Counted from the first letter of the stretch, positions 51,510-61,459 are shown. The stretch: 64,000 bases of DNA from Pedobacter hartonius (GCF_900107535.1 NZ_FNRA01000001.1:620001-684000); one strand, 5' to 3'. A program made the numbers and translations. Notes: generated by a model from the letters alone, not told the origin.

Positions 51510-54171
51510 AAGAATCTTCTATAATCTTTATCTTCGCATCCGCATCTGCCTTTTTATTCCGTTCATTCTGAATAATCTCCGGCTTGGCATTCTGTACAAA
51601 ACGTTCATTACTCAACTTCGCATCCACAGACTTCAAAAATCCCTGCAAATAAACCAACTCCGCATTTAAACGTTCGCGTTCAGCCTCAACATCCAGCGTC
51701 TCATTTAGTTGAACAAAAAACTCATCGTTCCCAACCATAAACCCGGAAACGCCAGCTACTTTATCAGTCACAAAATCAACTTCGGTGACATTCGCCAGCT
51801 TAGAAATGATCGTTAGCCATTTATCATAAGCTATAGCAGAATTTACTTTTATGCTCAATGGCAGTCCCTCTTTTGGAGAGATCTGTTTCGTATTCCTGAT
51901 GTTACGTACCTCGGCTACAATCCCTTTCACCACTTCCACATCTTTCAGTAAAGCAGCGTCAGCGGCACCCACAACCGGGTAGGGCGCTACGATAATACAA
52001 TCCAGTTCTCCTTTTTCGCCAAATAGCTCATCATGCCAGAGTTCTTCTGTAATAAAAGGCATAAAAGGATGTAAAAGGCTCAGTACCTTTTCAAAGAAGC
52101 CGATCGTTGCTTTCAGCGTAGCCGCATCTACAGGATGCTGATATACCGGTTTCACCATTTCCAGGTACCAGGCACAGAAATCATCCCAAACCAGCTTATA
52201 GGTGATCATGAGGGCCTCCGACAGGCGGTACTGTTTAAAGTTCTCTTCAATTTCTGCCAGGGCTTCATTGAAACGGTTTTCAAACCACAGGATTGCCTGC
52301 TCATTGGGATTAGGAAGGCTGTCATCAACTTCCCATCCTTTAATCAGACGGAAAGCGTTCCATATTTTATTGGCAAAGTTCCTTCCCTGTTCACAGTAAC
52401 TTTCATCGAACATCAGGTCATTTCCGGCAGGAGAGCACAATAGCATGCCTACCCTCACTCCGTCAGCTCCATATTTCTCAATCAAGCCAATCGGATCAGG
52501 GGAATTCCCCAGTGATTTAGACATCTTGCGGCCAAGTTTATCACGGACGATCCCCGTCAGGTATACATTTGTAAATGGCTTTTTGCCCATAAACTCATGT
52601 CCTGCCATGATCATACGTGCCACCCAGAAGAAAAGGATTTCAGGGGCAGTCACCAGGTCATTTGTAGGATAATAATAATTAATATCTTTATTACCAGGCT
52701 CTTTGAAGCCATTAAATACAGAGATGGGCCATAACCATGATGAAAACCAGGTATCCATTACATCATCATCCTGCCTGATAAAAGGAGCCAGCTGATGTTT
52801 GAACCCATGAGCTTCCTCTTCTGAGAATTTGCCATCGATATCTTTAACTTTCAGAAACTCATCCAGTGCTTCCTCTTTTGTTTTTGCTACCACCCAATTG
52901 TTTTTATCGTCATACCAGGCGGGAATACGTTGCCCCCACCATAACTGCCGGCTGATATTCCAATCCCTTACGTTTTCCATCCAGTGACGGTAAGTATTCA
53001 CAAACTTTTCAGGGATCAGTTTCACCTCACCGTTCAGCACATCTGCAAGGGCAGGTTTTGCCATTTCATCCATCTTACAGAACCATTGCATCGAAAGTTT
53101 TGGTTCAATCGCTGCGTCGGTACGTTCAGAAAACCCTACCTGGGATTTGTAGTCTTCTACCTTATCCAGATGACCGGCTTCGTCCAGCAGCACTGCAATT
53201 TTCTTCCTTGCTGTGAAACGGTCTTCGCCCACCAGGATCACCGCCAGTTCATTCAGCGTACCGTCTTCATTCAGTATATCAATCACCGGGAGTTGATGTT
53301 TTACTCCAAGTTCATAGTCATTCAAATCATGTGCAGGTGTCACCTTCAGGCAACCCGTACCAAAATCCATCGTCACATACTCATCCTCGATCACCGGAAT
53401 TTCGCGGTTGATCAGCGGTACAAAAACCGTTTTCCCTTTCAGGTGTGTATACCGTTCATCATTCGGATTGATACAGATCGCAGCATCGGCCATGATCGTT
53501 TCCGGACGTGTAGTGGCAATAGTTAAACACTCTACCGCAGCATCTGCTTTTGCGGGTGCGATAGAATATTTGATATAATAAAGTTTCTGGTTCACTTCCT
53601 TACGGATTACTTCCTCATCAGAAACGGCAGTTTTACCCGCGGGATCCCAGTTTACCATACGGATACCGCGGTAGATCTTTCCTTTTTTATAGAGATCAAC
53701 AAAACAATCGATCACCGCTTCGGAAAGGTCGTCTTCCATCGTAAAACGTGTGCGCTCCCAGTCGCAGCTTGCTCCCAGCTTTTTAAGCTGGTCAAGGATG
53801 ATGCCCCCGTATTTCTCTTTCCACTCCCAGGCATAGGCCATAAACTCTTCCCTGGTCAGGTCCTTTTTACTGATTCCCCTCTCCTTTAACATGGCCACTA
53901 CCTTGGCCTCAGTAGCGATCGAAGCATGGTCTGTACCCGCTACCCAGCAGGCATTTTTCCCCTGCATCCTCGCACGGCGGATCATCACATCCTGGATGGT
54001 ATTGTTCAGCATATGGCCCATGTGCAGCACACCGGTCACATTGGGCGGAGGAATTACAATCGTATAAGGCTCACGTTCATCAGGTTCTGAATGAAAAAAG
54101 TTCTTTTCCAGCCAATAGCTGTACCACTTATCTTCGGTTTCTGCAGGATCGTATTTAGTAGAAATGCTCAT
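51496..54171 (-). CDS. valS: Valine--tRNA ligase
   Basis: 891 residues, class I synthetase. HIGH motif as LHMGH (49-53) in PPPNVTGVLHMGHMLNNTIQ, editing (CP1) domain with IATTRPETIMADAAICINP, KMSKS at about 549 in RKMSKSLGNSPDPIGL, anticodon-binding helical domain, and the C-terminal coiled-coil arm (about 820-891) typical of ValRS. It charges tRNA-Val and edits threonyl products. Its own -7 box is at 54201-54208. Confidence 0.97.
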   Translation of the reverse strand: MSISTKYDPAETEDKWYSYWLEKNFFHSEPDEREPYTIVIPPPNVTGVLHMGHMLNNTIQDVMIRRARMQGKNACWVAGTDHASIATEAKVVAMLKERGISKKDLTREEFMAYAWEWKEKYGGIILDQLKKLGASCDWERTRFTMEDDLSEAVIDCFVDLYKKGKIYRGIRMVNWDPAGKTAVSDEEVIRKEVNQKLYYIKYSIAPAKADAAVECLTIATTRPETIMADAAICINPNDERYTHLKGKTVFVPLINREIPVIEDEYVTMDFGTGCLKVTPAHDLNDYELGVKHQLPVIDILNEDGTLNELAVILVGEDRFTARKKIAVLLDEAGHLDKVEDYKSQVGFSERTDAAIEPKLSMQWFCKMDEMAKPALADVLNGEVKLIPEKFVNTYRHWMENVRDWNISRQLWWGQRIPAWYDDKNNWVVAKTKEEALDEFLKVKDIDGKFSEEEAHGFKHQLAPFIRQDDDVMDTWFSSWLWPISVFNGFKEPGNKDINYYYPTNDLVTAPEILFFWVARMIMAGHEFMGKKPFTNVYLTGIVRDKLGRKMSKSLGNSPDPIGLIEKYGADGVRVGMLLCSPAGNDLMFDESYCEQGRNFANKIWNAFRLIKGWEVDDSLPNPNEQAILWFENRFNEALAEIEENFKQYRLSEALMITYKLVWDDFCAWYLEMVKPVYQHPVDAATLKATIGFFEKVLSLLHPFMPFITEELWHDELFGEKGELDCIIVAPYPVVGAADAALLKDVEVVKGIVAEVRNIRNTKQISPKEGLPLSIKVNSAIAYDKWLTIISKLANVTEVDFVTDKVAGVSGFMVGNDEFFVQLNETLDVEAERERLNAELVYLQGFLKSVDAKLSNERFVQNAKPEIIQNERNKKADADAKIKIIEDSLASL

Positions 54172-54200
54172 TAGTTTAAAAAAATATCGGGGTTGAATTA

Positions 54201-54208
54201 CAAAAATA
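54201..54208 (-). promoter_or_regulatory. -7 box TATTTTTG of valS
   Basis: Minus-strand TATTTTTG 30 bases before the valS start. Position 54201 is also 28 bases before the end of the upstream acetyltransferase gene. Confidence 0.55.
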
Positions 54209-54228
54209 AGGTTTTTGAGGCAAAATCT

Positions 54229-54774
54229 TCAGGCTTTCCATTCTTCATCAAGAATAGCGTATTCAAAACTGTCCATCCACCCGGTTTTCAGCGGCAGGAT
54301 CTGCCGTTTTCTGCCCTCCCGGGTCATGCCGGCTTTTTCAAGCACGCGGATAGATGCCAGATTTTCCACTGCACAGCCCGCTTCAATGCGGTGCAGCGTC
54401 AGGCGGCTGAAGCCAAACCTGATCACCGCCTGGATAGCTTCTGTTGCATAGCCCTTATTCCAGTGGTCAACATTGATCTTGTACCATACTTCAGCACTGT
54501 TAAATTTAGAGGAGGACAACTTCAGGGAGATCAGGCCGATGAAACCACCTTTCTCCAGCTCTACGGCGAAAGTATAGTTCTTTATCGTCCTTTTCAGATG
54601 ATCATTTATCCAGCCATCTACAATAACATAGGTTTCTTCCAGATCCTTTGGAATTCCGAGTGTATTGTACTGATCTGTTTCTGCCAGGTGATGCAGCAGA
54701 TGGATAGCCTCCAGGTCTGCCATTTCCACCAATCTCAATTTTAAGCGTTCCGTAAAAAATTTCAACTCAGCCAT
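54229..54774 (-). CDS. GNAT acetyltransferase (RimJ/RimL type)
   Basis: 181 residues. The fold opens TERLKLRLVEMADLEAIHLL, the central strand is GGFIGLISLKLS, then NVDHWNKGYATEAIQAVIRF with the acetyl-CoA loop, and HRIEAGCAVENLASIRVLEK, the Acetyltransf_3 signature. Likely acts on protein N-termini or small amines. Transcribed toward valS from a -7 box at 54798-54805. Confidence 0.9.
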   Translation of the reverse strand: MAELKFFTERLKLRLVEMADLEAIHLLHHLAETDQYNTLGIPKDLEETYVIVDGWINDHLKRTIKNYTFAVELEKGGFIGLISLKLSSSKFNSAEVWYKINVDHWNKGYATEAIQAVIRFGFSRLTLHRIEAGCAVENLASIRVLEKAGMTREGRKRQILPLKTGWMDSFEYAILDEEWKA

Positions 54775-54797
54775 TTGTGTTCGTTGGGATTAAAGGT

Positions 54798-54805
54798 CAA
54801 ATATA
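54798..54805 (-). promoter_or_regulatory. -7 box TATATTTG of the acetyltransferase gene
   Basis: Minus-strand match to TAnnTTTG 24 bases before the start. Confidence 0.55.
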
Positions 54806-55175
54806 CTAAATATGAAACAGGTCATAAATGCCCGAATAAACCAAAAATTTGATGTACATAATATAATTTTTCAAATCAACACAATAATAAATGTTAAAAT
54901 ATGTTAATAGTATGAATAGTCATCAGGCTATATAACTTGTTCCAGCTATGAAATCGATCAAAGTGTTTCTCCTTCCGGGATTAATCATCAGGAAGTTAGG
55001 TTTAACCAAAATCTATCATTGGTTCAATCGGTAATATTTTCATTAGAAAACTTTTCATTATCGGTATTTTATTAATTTCAGCCCTTACGATATCTTTTTA
55101 GAAGACCTGTTTCTTATTATTTTTTCATCATACCAGCCCAGGTTCATGCTAAGATATTTTTATGAACTGAAAATA
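54806..55175. other. AT-rich intergenic region
   Basis: About 370 bases before the M13 peptidase. A 28-codon ORF from ATG 54948 (MKSIKVFLLPGLIIRKLG) is basic and hydrophobic and could be a small membrane peptide, but nothing else supports it. No RNA gene or repeat recognised. Confidence 0.25.
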
Positions 55176-57215
55176 ATGAAACCTAAACACCTGAAAAACA
55201 TCCTCGCGGCGCTGGGAATCCTGGCTGCAGGCTATTCCTCCTACGCGCAGAAAGCACCCAAAAAATTCATTGATCCGGCCAATATGGATCTGACAGTAAA
55301 ACCCGGAAATGACTTTTATGAATACGCCAGCGGTACCTGGATCAGGAACAATCCGGTTCCGGCAAAAGAAACACGCTGGGGAAGTTTTAACGAACTGAGA
55401 GATTTTAATATCAATGCTGTAAAGAGTGTTGTAGAAGAGGCATCGGTCGACAAATCCGCCCCCGCAGGATCTGCAAAAAAACGCACAGGCGATTTTTATG
55501 CTGCTGCCATGGACAGCCTGACCATTGAAAAACTGGGCTATACCCCTATAAAACCAGATCTTGCAAGAATTAAAAAGGTTAAAGACCTGCAGGGCATCCT
55601 GAATGAAGCCACTTACATGCGCACTTCAGGTATTGCCTCCCCGATGTTTGGCTTCGGCGTTGAGCAGGACAGAAAAAACGTTACCAAATACCTTCCTTCA
55701 ATGGTCCAGGGAGGCACCACCCTGCCAGATCGTGATTATTACCTGAAGGACGATAGCCGCTCACTGAAGATCCGCGAAGCCTACATCACCTATATGACTA
55801 CGCTGTTTACCCTGACCGGCAGTTCAGCAGGCGAAGCTGCACAAAAAGCGAATACGGTGCTCGCGATGGAGAAATCACTGGCTGAAGCACAGATGCCGCG
55901 CCTGGAAATGCGTGATCCTTATAAAACCTATAATAAATTTACTGTTGCGGCATTTACGGCCACCACACCAAATATCAACTGGGCAGTAACCTTATCTGAA
56001 CTGCAGGTACATGGACAGGACACCCTGCTGGTATCTGCACCAAAATTCTTCGTGGCCTTAGACGGAATGCTGAAAAGCGTCCCTGTGGCCAACTGGAAAA
56101 TATACCTGGAATGGTCTGTTCTTAAAGGCGCAGCAGGCAACTTAAGTTCTCCCTTTGTAAAAGCCAATTTTGCCTTTACCCAGACCCAGACAGGACAAAA
56201 AATAGAGACCCCGAGATGGCAGCGCATGTCTTCTTTAACCGATAATGCCATTGGCGAACTGCTGGGGCAGTTATATGTAGCAAAATATTTCAAACCGGAA
56301 GCCAAAGCAAGGATGACCGAACTGATCAAAAATATGCGTGCGGCGTTTGAGATCCGTATCAAAGGGCTGGACTGGATGAGCGATGCAACCAAAGAGAAAG
56401 CCCTGGCTAAACTGCATGCTTTTGTACCAAAGATCGGCTACCCCGATAAATGGAAAACCTATGAGGGGCTGACCATTGCGCGCAATGCTTATTTTCAAAA
56501 CTTAAGAAACGTAGGTGCATGGGAGTATAAAGACATGATCTCTCATCTGGGCAAACCGGCAGACCGTACGCGTTTCGGCATGACGCCTCCAACGGTGAAC
56601 GCGTATTATAGCGCAACAATGAATGAAATTGTATTTCCGGCAGGAATACTGCAATTCCCTTTCTTTGCTCCTGATGCAGACGATGCCGTTAACTATGGCG
56701 GTATCGGCGCGGTGATCGGACATGAGATGTCGCACGGATTTGACGACAGCGGAAGCCAGTACGACAAAGACGGTAACTTACGGAACTGGTGGACAAATGA
56801 AGACCGTACCAAATTTGAAGCCAGGACAAAAGCCCTGGGAGAGCAGTTTGACAACTATACCGTACTGGATTCTATCCACGTCAACGGTAAACTGACGATG
56901 GGTGAAAACATAGGAGATCTGGGCGGAATGAACGTTGCCTACACAGCGTTTAAGCTGACCAAACAGGGCCAATCTAATGAGACCATCGATGGCTTTACTC
57001 CCGACCAGCGTTTCTTCCTTTCATGGGCGCAGGTGTGGAGGGGCAATATTCTTCCGCAAAGTGCTGCACAGCTGATCAAAACAGATCCGCATTCGCCGGG
57101 AGAGTTCAGAACGATCGGGGCACAGGTAAACATGGATGCCTGGTACAAAGCATTTGATGTTAAACCCGGGGATAAATTATATAAAAAACCGGAGGACAGG
57201 ATCAGGATGTGGTAA
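55176..57215 (+). CDS. M13 family metallopeptidase (neprilysin/PepO type)
   Basis: 679 residues from ATG 55176, which starts a signal peptide (LAALGILAAGYSSYAQ); the in-frame ATG 30 bases earlier would add an unlikely prefix. The zinc motif HEMSH (516-520) in GHEMSHGFDDSG, the third ligand Glu577 in GENIGDLGGMNVAY, and NAYYSATMNEIVFPAGILQ of the substrate wall are all present. Secreted or periplasmic peptidase on short peptides. Monocistronic. Confidence 0.93.
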   Translation: MKPKHLKNILAALGILAAGYSSYAQKAPKKFIDPANMDLTVKPGNDFYEYASGTWIRNNPVPAKETRWGSFNELRDFNINAVKSVVEEASVDKSAPAGSAKKRTGDFYAAAMDSLTIEKLGYTPIKPDLARIKKVKDLQGILNEATYMRTSGIASPMFGFGVEQDRKNVTKYLPSMVQGGTTLPDRDYYLKDDSRSLKIREAYITYMTTLFTLTGSSAGEAAQKANTVLAMEKSLAEAQMPRLEMRDPYKTYNKFTVAAFTATTPNINWAVTLSELQVHGQDTLLVSAPKFFVALDGMLKSVPVANWKIYLEWSVLKGAAGNLSSPFVKANFAFTQTQTGQKIETPRWQRMSSLTDNAIGELLGQLYVAKYFKPEAKARMTELIKNMRAAFEIRIKGLDWMSDATKEKALAKLHAFVPKIGYPDKWKTYEGLTIARNAYFQNLRNVGAWEYKDMISHLGKPADRTRFGMTPPTVNAYYSATMNEIVFPAGILQFPFFAPDADDAVNYGGIGAVIGHEMSHGFDDSGSQYDKDGNLRNWWTNEDRTKFEARTKALGEQFDNYTVLDSIHVNGKLTMGENIGDLGGMNVAYTAFKLTKQGQSNETIDGFTPDQRFFLSWAQVWRGNILPQSAAQLIKTDPHSPGEFRTIGAQVNMDAWYKAFDVKPGDKLYKKPEDRIRMW

Positions 57216-57222
57216 ATGGATA

Positions 57223-57277
57223 CTACAATAAAAAGGCTCCCTCCGGAATAAACCGGCAGGGAGCCTTTTTATTGTAG
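57223..57277. terminator. Perfect 20-bp bidirectional terminator
   Basis: Left arm 57223-57242 (CTACAATAAAAAGGCTCCCT) pairs with 57258-57277; an inner CCGG/CCGG helix caps it. It lies between the convergent M13 peptidase and OmpW-like genes and has A/T tracts in both arms. Confidence 0.9.
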
Positions 57278-57286
57278 TAGAGTTTC

Positions 57287-57991
57287 TTAAAACTTATACC
57301 CTATACCTGCGCCAAGCAACCAGGGGTTGATCTTCACATCTGCCTGGATATTTCCCAGCACCGGTGAAAGCTGAGGGCTTGCTGCAGGAGTTAAATTAGC
57401 AGCATCGACAGTTGCCGTAGTAGATAAAAAGATCTTTTTCAGGTCGATATTGATAAAGAATCTTTTGCTCACATCGTAATCTATACCCGCCTGTGCGGCA
57501 AAGGCAAACTTGTTTTTATAATCCACATTTTTTACTACAGGCCCCTGATCTGCATTATAAAATATGGTATAGTTAATGCCTGCGCCCAGGTATGGATTGA
57601 ATTTCCCAACAGGATAATGGTATTGAAGCGTAAGGGTTGGCGGCAATAACCACACTTTACCCAGGTCGACACTGGCATTACTGCCCGCACCAATGGCACT
57701 GAGGTCTGACCCAACGGTACTTACCTTATGCCTGGTAGTACCCAGTATCAGCTCTGCAGCCCAGTGGCCGGTAAAAAAATAGGTGAAGTCCAGTTCAGGA
57801 ATAAATGAATTAGAGATTTTGGCATCTCCTCCTATCACACCAATCGTGGCACTTTCCTGGGGCATCACCCCAACACCGCGAAGCCTGATTCTCCAATTGT
57901 AACGAGTTTCGGATGATTTACTCTCGGTTGACTGACCAAAAACACCCAGTCCAACAATCATCATTGCAGCAAATACGAATAAACTTTTCAT
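57287..57991 (-). CDS. OmpW family outer membrane protein
   Basis: 234 residues from ATG 57991 (signal peptide LFVFAAMMIVGLGVFGQ); an upstream in-frame start would precede the promoter box. Barrel features follow OmpW: WRIRLRGVGVMPQES, IPELDFTYFFTGHWAAELIL, LTLQYHYPVGKFNPYLGAGI and a C-terminal GAGIGYKF. OmpW proteins form small 8-strand hydrophobic channels. A minus-strand -7 box is at 58013-58020. Confidence 0.88.
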   Translation of the reverse strand: MKSLFVFAAMMIVGLGVFGQSTESKSSETRYNWRIRLRGVGVMPQESATIGVIGGDAKISNSFIPELDFTYFFTGHWAAELILGTTRHKVSTVGSDLSAIGAGSNASVDLGKVWLLPPTLTLQYHYPVGKFNPYLGAGINYTIFYNADQGPVVKNVDYKNKFAFAAQAGIDYDVSKRFFINIDLKKIFLSTTATVDAANLTPAASPQLSPVLGNIQADVKINPWLLGAGIGYKF

Positions 57992-58012
57992 AATAACGTG
58001 ATTTATTTGAAG

Positions 58013-58020
58013 CAAATCTA
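58013..58020 (-). promoter_or_regulatory. -7 box TAGATTTG of the OmpW-like gene
   Basis: Minus-strand TAGATTTG 22 bases before the start at 57991. Confidence 0.55.
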
Positions 58021-58105
58021 TCGTCACAATGCGGTTAAAATAATGTATCGCAACACAAATGAAAGTGATATTGCGCATAAAAATTTCAGAGAAGAGATAT
58101 AATGC

Positions 58106-58450
58106 TTATTCCATATATTTTTCCCTGATCTTTTTAGGCAGCTTAGCGAGTACCAGTGCCCTCGATTCCGAAATCCTTCTTTTCAGCTCTGTGGCGGGCA
58201 TCACCTCCAGGCCCATCAGTCCAATCCATTGTCCTTTAGCCAGATGCCATGCCTGTGTAATGCCATCACGGGCAACAAGCTCCTCAAATTCTTCAGGGTT
58301 ACATTTTAAAGCCAGGCTTCCTGCTGTAAGGGAACTCATCACAAAAATCTTCCTCTCGATCATAAAGCAGAGGTTATCTTCCCATTTAACTTCTTCCGTT
58401 GTGCCTGGCAGGCTCAGGCAATATTCCCGAAACATTTCTATATCCATCAT
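58106..58450 (-). CDS. MmcQ/YjbR family protein
   Basis: 114 residues, one double-wing (CyaY-like) domain: REYCLSLPGTTEEVKWEDNL, LALKCNPEEFEELVARDG and AKGQWIGLMGLEV are the family blocks. Thought to bind DNA; function unproven. Start may be either of two adjacent ATGs. Divergent from mnmD. Confidence 0.88.
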   Translation of the reverse strand: MMDIEMFREYCLSLPGTTEEVKWEDNLCFMIERKIFVMSSLTAGSLALKCNPEEFEELVARDGITQAWHLAKGQWIGLMGLEVMPATELKRRISESRALVLAKLPKKIREKYME

Positions 58451-58481
58451 TAATAATTTAAGCTAATTTAAGTAAATAGGA

Positions 58482-58489
58482 TAAATTTG
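58482..58489 (+). promoter_or_regulatory. -7 box TAAATTTG of mnmD (near-leaderless)
   Basis: TAAATTTG ends 5 bases before the ATG at 58495. Confidence 0.6.
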
Positions 58490-58494
58490 CAGAA

Positions 58495-59166
58495 ATGAAT
58501 ATCATCACCCCCACCGCAGACGGCTCTAACACCCTGTACAATGAAACCATTGGCGAGCATTACCACTCTAAACATGGTGCATTGCAGGAAAGTAAACATG
58601 TATTTATAGAGGCAGGGCTCAGGCATGCCGGGCAAAGCTTTCCGGGCGAGGCGATCACTATACTGGAAGTTGGTTTTGGAACGGGGTTAAACTTCCTGAT
58701 GACATCAGCCTACGCGGAAGCGCAGCAGATGACGGTCAGTTATACAGGGATTGAGGCCTATCCCCTGACTAAAGAAGAACTCCTGTCCACCCTTTATGCC
58801 CAATATGTACCCGCTGAGATCTGGAATACCTTTATCAGCAATTATGAACAGGCATTGGCAGCGAAGGCAGTGCTGAATGCAAACCAGCAACTGACAATTG
58901 CACATACCACCCTTCAGGAATTTAACTCCCCTACCCTGTTCAAGCTGGTTTATTTTGATGCCTTTTCGGTACAGCATCAGCCGGAAATGTGGTCTGATGA
59001 GATCATTGGCCACGTTTGCTCATTTCTGCAGCCCGGAGGGATCTTTGTTACCTATGCGATCACCGGAAAACTGAAACGTGCACTTAAAAGTTTTGGTATG
59101 CAAATTGAAAAACTTCCCGGTGCCCCCGGAAAAAGGGAAATGCTGCGCGCAACCAAGATCGCGTGA
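58495..59166 (+). CDS. mnmD: tRNA (mnm5s2U34)-methyltransferase MnmD, stand-alone
   Basis: 223 residues. Rossmann methyltransferase: SAM loop LEVGFGTGLNFL, TGIEAYPL, and the DUF752 signature VYFDAFSVQHQPEMWSDEII, then YAITGKLKRALKSFGM. It carries out the last methylation of nm5s2U34 in the tRNA wobble position. In Enterobacteria it is fused to the MnmC oxidase; here it is alone, as in many other bacteria. Confidence 0.9.
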   Translation: MNIITPTADGSNTLYNETIGEHYHSKHGALQESKHVFIEAGLRHAGQSFPGEAITILEVGFGTGLNFLMTSAYAEAQQMTVSYTGIEAYPLTKEELLSTLYAQYVPAEIWNTFISNYEQALAAKAVLNANQQLTIAHTTLQEFNSPTLFKLVYFDAFSVQHQPEMWSDEIIGHVCSFLQPGGIFVTYAITGKLKRALKSFGMQIEKLPGAPGKREMLRATKIA

Positions 59167-59256
59167 CAATACATTACATTTTAATTACATCATCCACGCT
59201 GAACAGCCCAAACATGTTATCCTGAAAATTGTTCCTCATACATCAAAGACAATAAG

Positions 59257-60210
59257 ATGGATAAAAGAAAATTAGGGAGTACCGACTTACTGGTATCTCC
59301 GATAACCTTTGGAGGTAATGTTTTTGGATGGACGCTGGACGAAGCAAAATCTTTTGAGATACTGGATGGTTTTTTTGAGGCGGACTTCAATTTTGTTGAT
59401 ACCGCAGATACCTATTCCAGATGGGCGGATGGAAATGAAGGCGGCGAATCTGAAAAGATCATAGGCAAATGGATGAAATCCAGAAATAACCGCAGTAAAG
59501 TGATCCTGGCTACCAAGGTAGGCGGCGATATGGGCAGCGGAAAGAAAGACTTGTCGAAGGAGCATATCATAGCCTCTATTGAGGGATCGTTAAAACGCCT
59601 GCAGACAGATTATGTTGATCTTTACCTCTCACACTATGACGATCCGGAAACCCCTGTGGAAGAAACCCTTGAAGCGTATGACCAGTTGATCAGGGCTGGC
59701 AAGGTACGCTGGGTTGGCGCTTCGAACTTCAGTACAGAACGTCTGAAAGAATCCCTGGAAACCAGTAAAAGGTTAAGCCTCCCGAAATACCAGAGCTTTC
59801 AGCCCGAATATAACTTGTATAAAAGAGAGACCTTTGAAAAAGAATTTGAGCAGATCTGCCTGGATCATCATCTGGGGGTAACCGGTTATTATTCACTTGC
59901 CAGCGGCTTCCTGTCAGGAAAATACCGTTCCGAGGCTGATCTCGATAAAAGCAAGAGAGGCGGCGGAGTGAAAAAACACATGGATGAACGGGGCTTCAGG
60001 ATCCTGAAGGCACTGGATGAAGTTTCTGAACAATACGATGCTACACCCGCCAGTATAGCCCTGGCCTGGTTAATTGCCAGACCGTCAGTTATAGCACCAA
60101 TTGCCAGTGTTACGAGCCTCAATCAGCTCAGTGAGCTTACCAGAGCAGCAGCCTTAAAGCTGGACGTTGAGGATATTTCCATTCTGGATGAAGCAAGCGC
60201 CTGGTCATAA
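59257..60210 (+). CDS. Aldo/keto reductase
   Basis: 317 residues. TIM barrel with FVDTADTYSRWADGNEGGES (catalytic Asp/Tyr), VILATKVGGD with the Lys, LYLSHYDDPETPVEETL with the His, and the NADPH site IAPIASVTSLNQLSELTRA. It reduces aldehydes or ketones with NADPH; members of this subgroup act on various sugars and carbonyls. Monocistronic, with a terminator following. Confidence 0.92.
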   Translation: MDKRKLGSTDLLVSPITFGGNVFGWTLDEAKSFEILDGFFEADFNFVDTADTYSRWADGNEGGESEKIIGKWMKSRNNRSKVILATKVGGDMGSGKKDLSKEHIIASIEGSLKRLQTDYVDLYLSHYDDPETPVEETLEAYDQLIRAGKVRWVGASNFSTERLKESLETSKRLSLPKYQSFQPEYNLYKRETFEKEFEQICLDHHLGVTGYYSLASGFLSGKYRSEADLDKSKRGGGVKKHMDERGFRILKALDEVSEQYDATPASIALAWLIARPSVIAPIASVTSLNQLSELTRAAALKLDVEDISILDEASAWS

Positions 60211-60240
60211 GACAGGTATTTCAATAAAATTTCGCACGAT

Positions 60241-60270
60241 ATGCCCTGCCCCTTAATTCTGGCAGGGCAT
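60241..60270 (+). terminator. Intrinsic terminator after the aldo/keto reductase
   Basis: ATGCCCTGCC (60241-60250) pairs with GGCAGGGCAT (60261-60270), then TTTGTCTTT. Confidence 0.85.
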
Positions 60271-60307
60271 TTGTCTTTCAGCAAGGTATACGCTTAATAC
60301 GAACATT

Positions 60308-61423
60308 TTGATCAAAACCATTTACCTGCCCTTTTACGCCAAACTTGCGTTGGTCCTGTTTGCCATCATCTGCCTGGGTTACCTTGCGATTTTAGGCCAG
60401 ACTATACTTGCACCGCTGCTGTCCTCATTTTTACTCGCCTTTTTATTACTGCCCCTGTGTAATTTCCTCGAGTTTAAGTGCAGGTTTAAACGAAGCCTGG
60501 CATCAATTGTTTCTGTCGTGATCATGATCGCCGTGATTGCGATGATCATGACCTTTCTTGCCAACCAGCTGAGTGACCTCGGGCAGGACTGGCCCTTGTT
60601 AAAACAACAGGCCATGCATTCCTTTGAGGAACTGCAGCACTGGGTCTCCAGAACTTTTAAGGTAAATGCGCATAAACAGATCGATTATTTAAAAAATAGT
60701 GCTGCAAATGCCATTGCCACCAGTGCTACGCTGGTGGGCGTCACTTTAATGACATTGTCTTCAACTTTTCTGTTTCTGGCCTTTTTACTGCTCTTCACCT
60801 TCTTTATTTTAAACTACCGCGGAATATTATATTCCTTTCTAAGAGCTGTATTCAAAGAAGAACACGAACAGAAAGTAAGTGATATTGTGGGGCAAATTCA
60901 GTACATCATCAAACGTTATATCCTGGGCTTATTTCTACAGATGTTGATCGTTACGGGACTGATGATGATCGTGCTTACCATCCTGGGTGTAAAATATGCC
61001 GTTCTGCTGGGGCTCATCACCGGGATCTTTAACCTGGTACCCTACGTCGGGATCTTTTCGGCCTTACTGATCAGCGTGCTCATCACCTTTGCCACGGCAG
61101 GAGGAGCGAAAGTTGTGCTGGTGATCATTGCTTTTGTAGCTGTACACGCACTGGATGGCAATATCCTGATGCCCCTGGTAGTAGGTTCAAAGGTAAAGAT
61201 CAACGCCCTGTTCGCCTTTATAGGTATAGTAGTAGGGGAAATGATCTGGGGCATCTCAGGTATGTTTCTCTGCATCCCCTATCTGGCAATGTTAAAGATT
61301 ATATTTGACAGGATAGATGAATTAAAGCCATGGGGTATTCTGCTGGGCGAAAAAATAAATCCTTCGAAAAAGAGAAAAGTTTACCGTATCACCAAAAAAA
61401 TCAAACTGGAAGAACCAGAATAG
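60308..61423 (+). CDS. AI-2E family transporter
   Basis: 371 residues, TTG start. About eight transmembrane helices arranged as 2 + long amphipathic + 5, with the family motifs GLITGIFNLVPYVGIFSALL and ALDGNILMPLVVGSKVKINA and the long cytosolic helix 95-150. A basic C-terminal tail follows. Members move autoinducer-2, sodium/protons or other solutes; no specific substrate can be read. It precedes mazG by 36 bases. Confidence 0.9.
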   Translation: MIKTIYLPFYAKLALVLFAIICLGYLAILGQTILAPLLSSFLLAFLLLPLCNFLEFKCRFKRSLASIVSVVIMIAVIAMIMTFLANQLSDLGQDWPLLKQQAMHSFEELQHWVSRTFKVNAHKQIDYLKNSAANAIATSATLVGVTLMTLSSTFLFLAFLLLFTFFILNYRGILYSFLRAVFKEEHEQKVSDIVGQIQYIIKRYILGLFLQMLIVTGLMMIVLTILGVKYAVLLGLITGIFNLVPYVGIFSALLISVLITFATAGGAKVVLVIIAFVAVHALDGNILMPLVVGSKVKINALFAFIGIVVGEMIWGISGMFLCIPYLAMLKIIFDRIDELKPWGILLGEKINPSKKRKVYRITKKIKLEEPE

Positions 61424-61431
61424 AAAAATTG

Positions 61432-61439
61432 TACTTTTG
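61432..61439 (+). promoter_or_regulatory. -7 box TACTTTTG of mazG
   Basis: TACTTTTG 20 bases before the ATG at 61460. Confidence 0.55.
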
Positions 61440-61459
61440 CTTTCCAATTCATATCAGTT

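Noticed and set aside
52984..53526. 180-codon ORF antisense to valS
   Set aside because: valS is unmistakable here and the antisense product has no recognisable feature.
54193..54744. 183-codon ORF antisense to the acetyltransferase
   Set aside because: The minus-strand GNAT protein has all family motifs; the plus-strand frame has none.
55928..56392. 154-codon ORF antisense to the M13 peptidase
   Set aside because: Shadow of the well-conserved peptidase gene.
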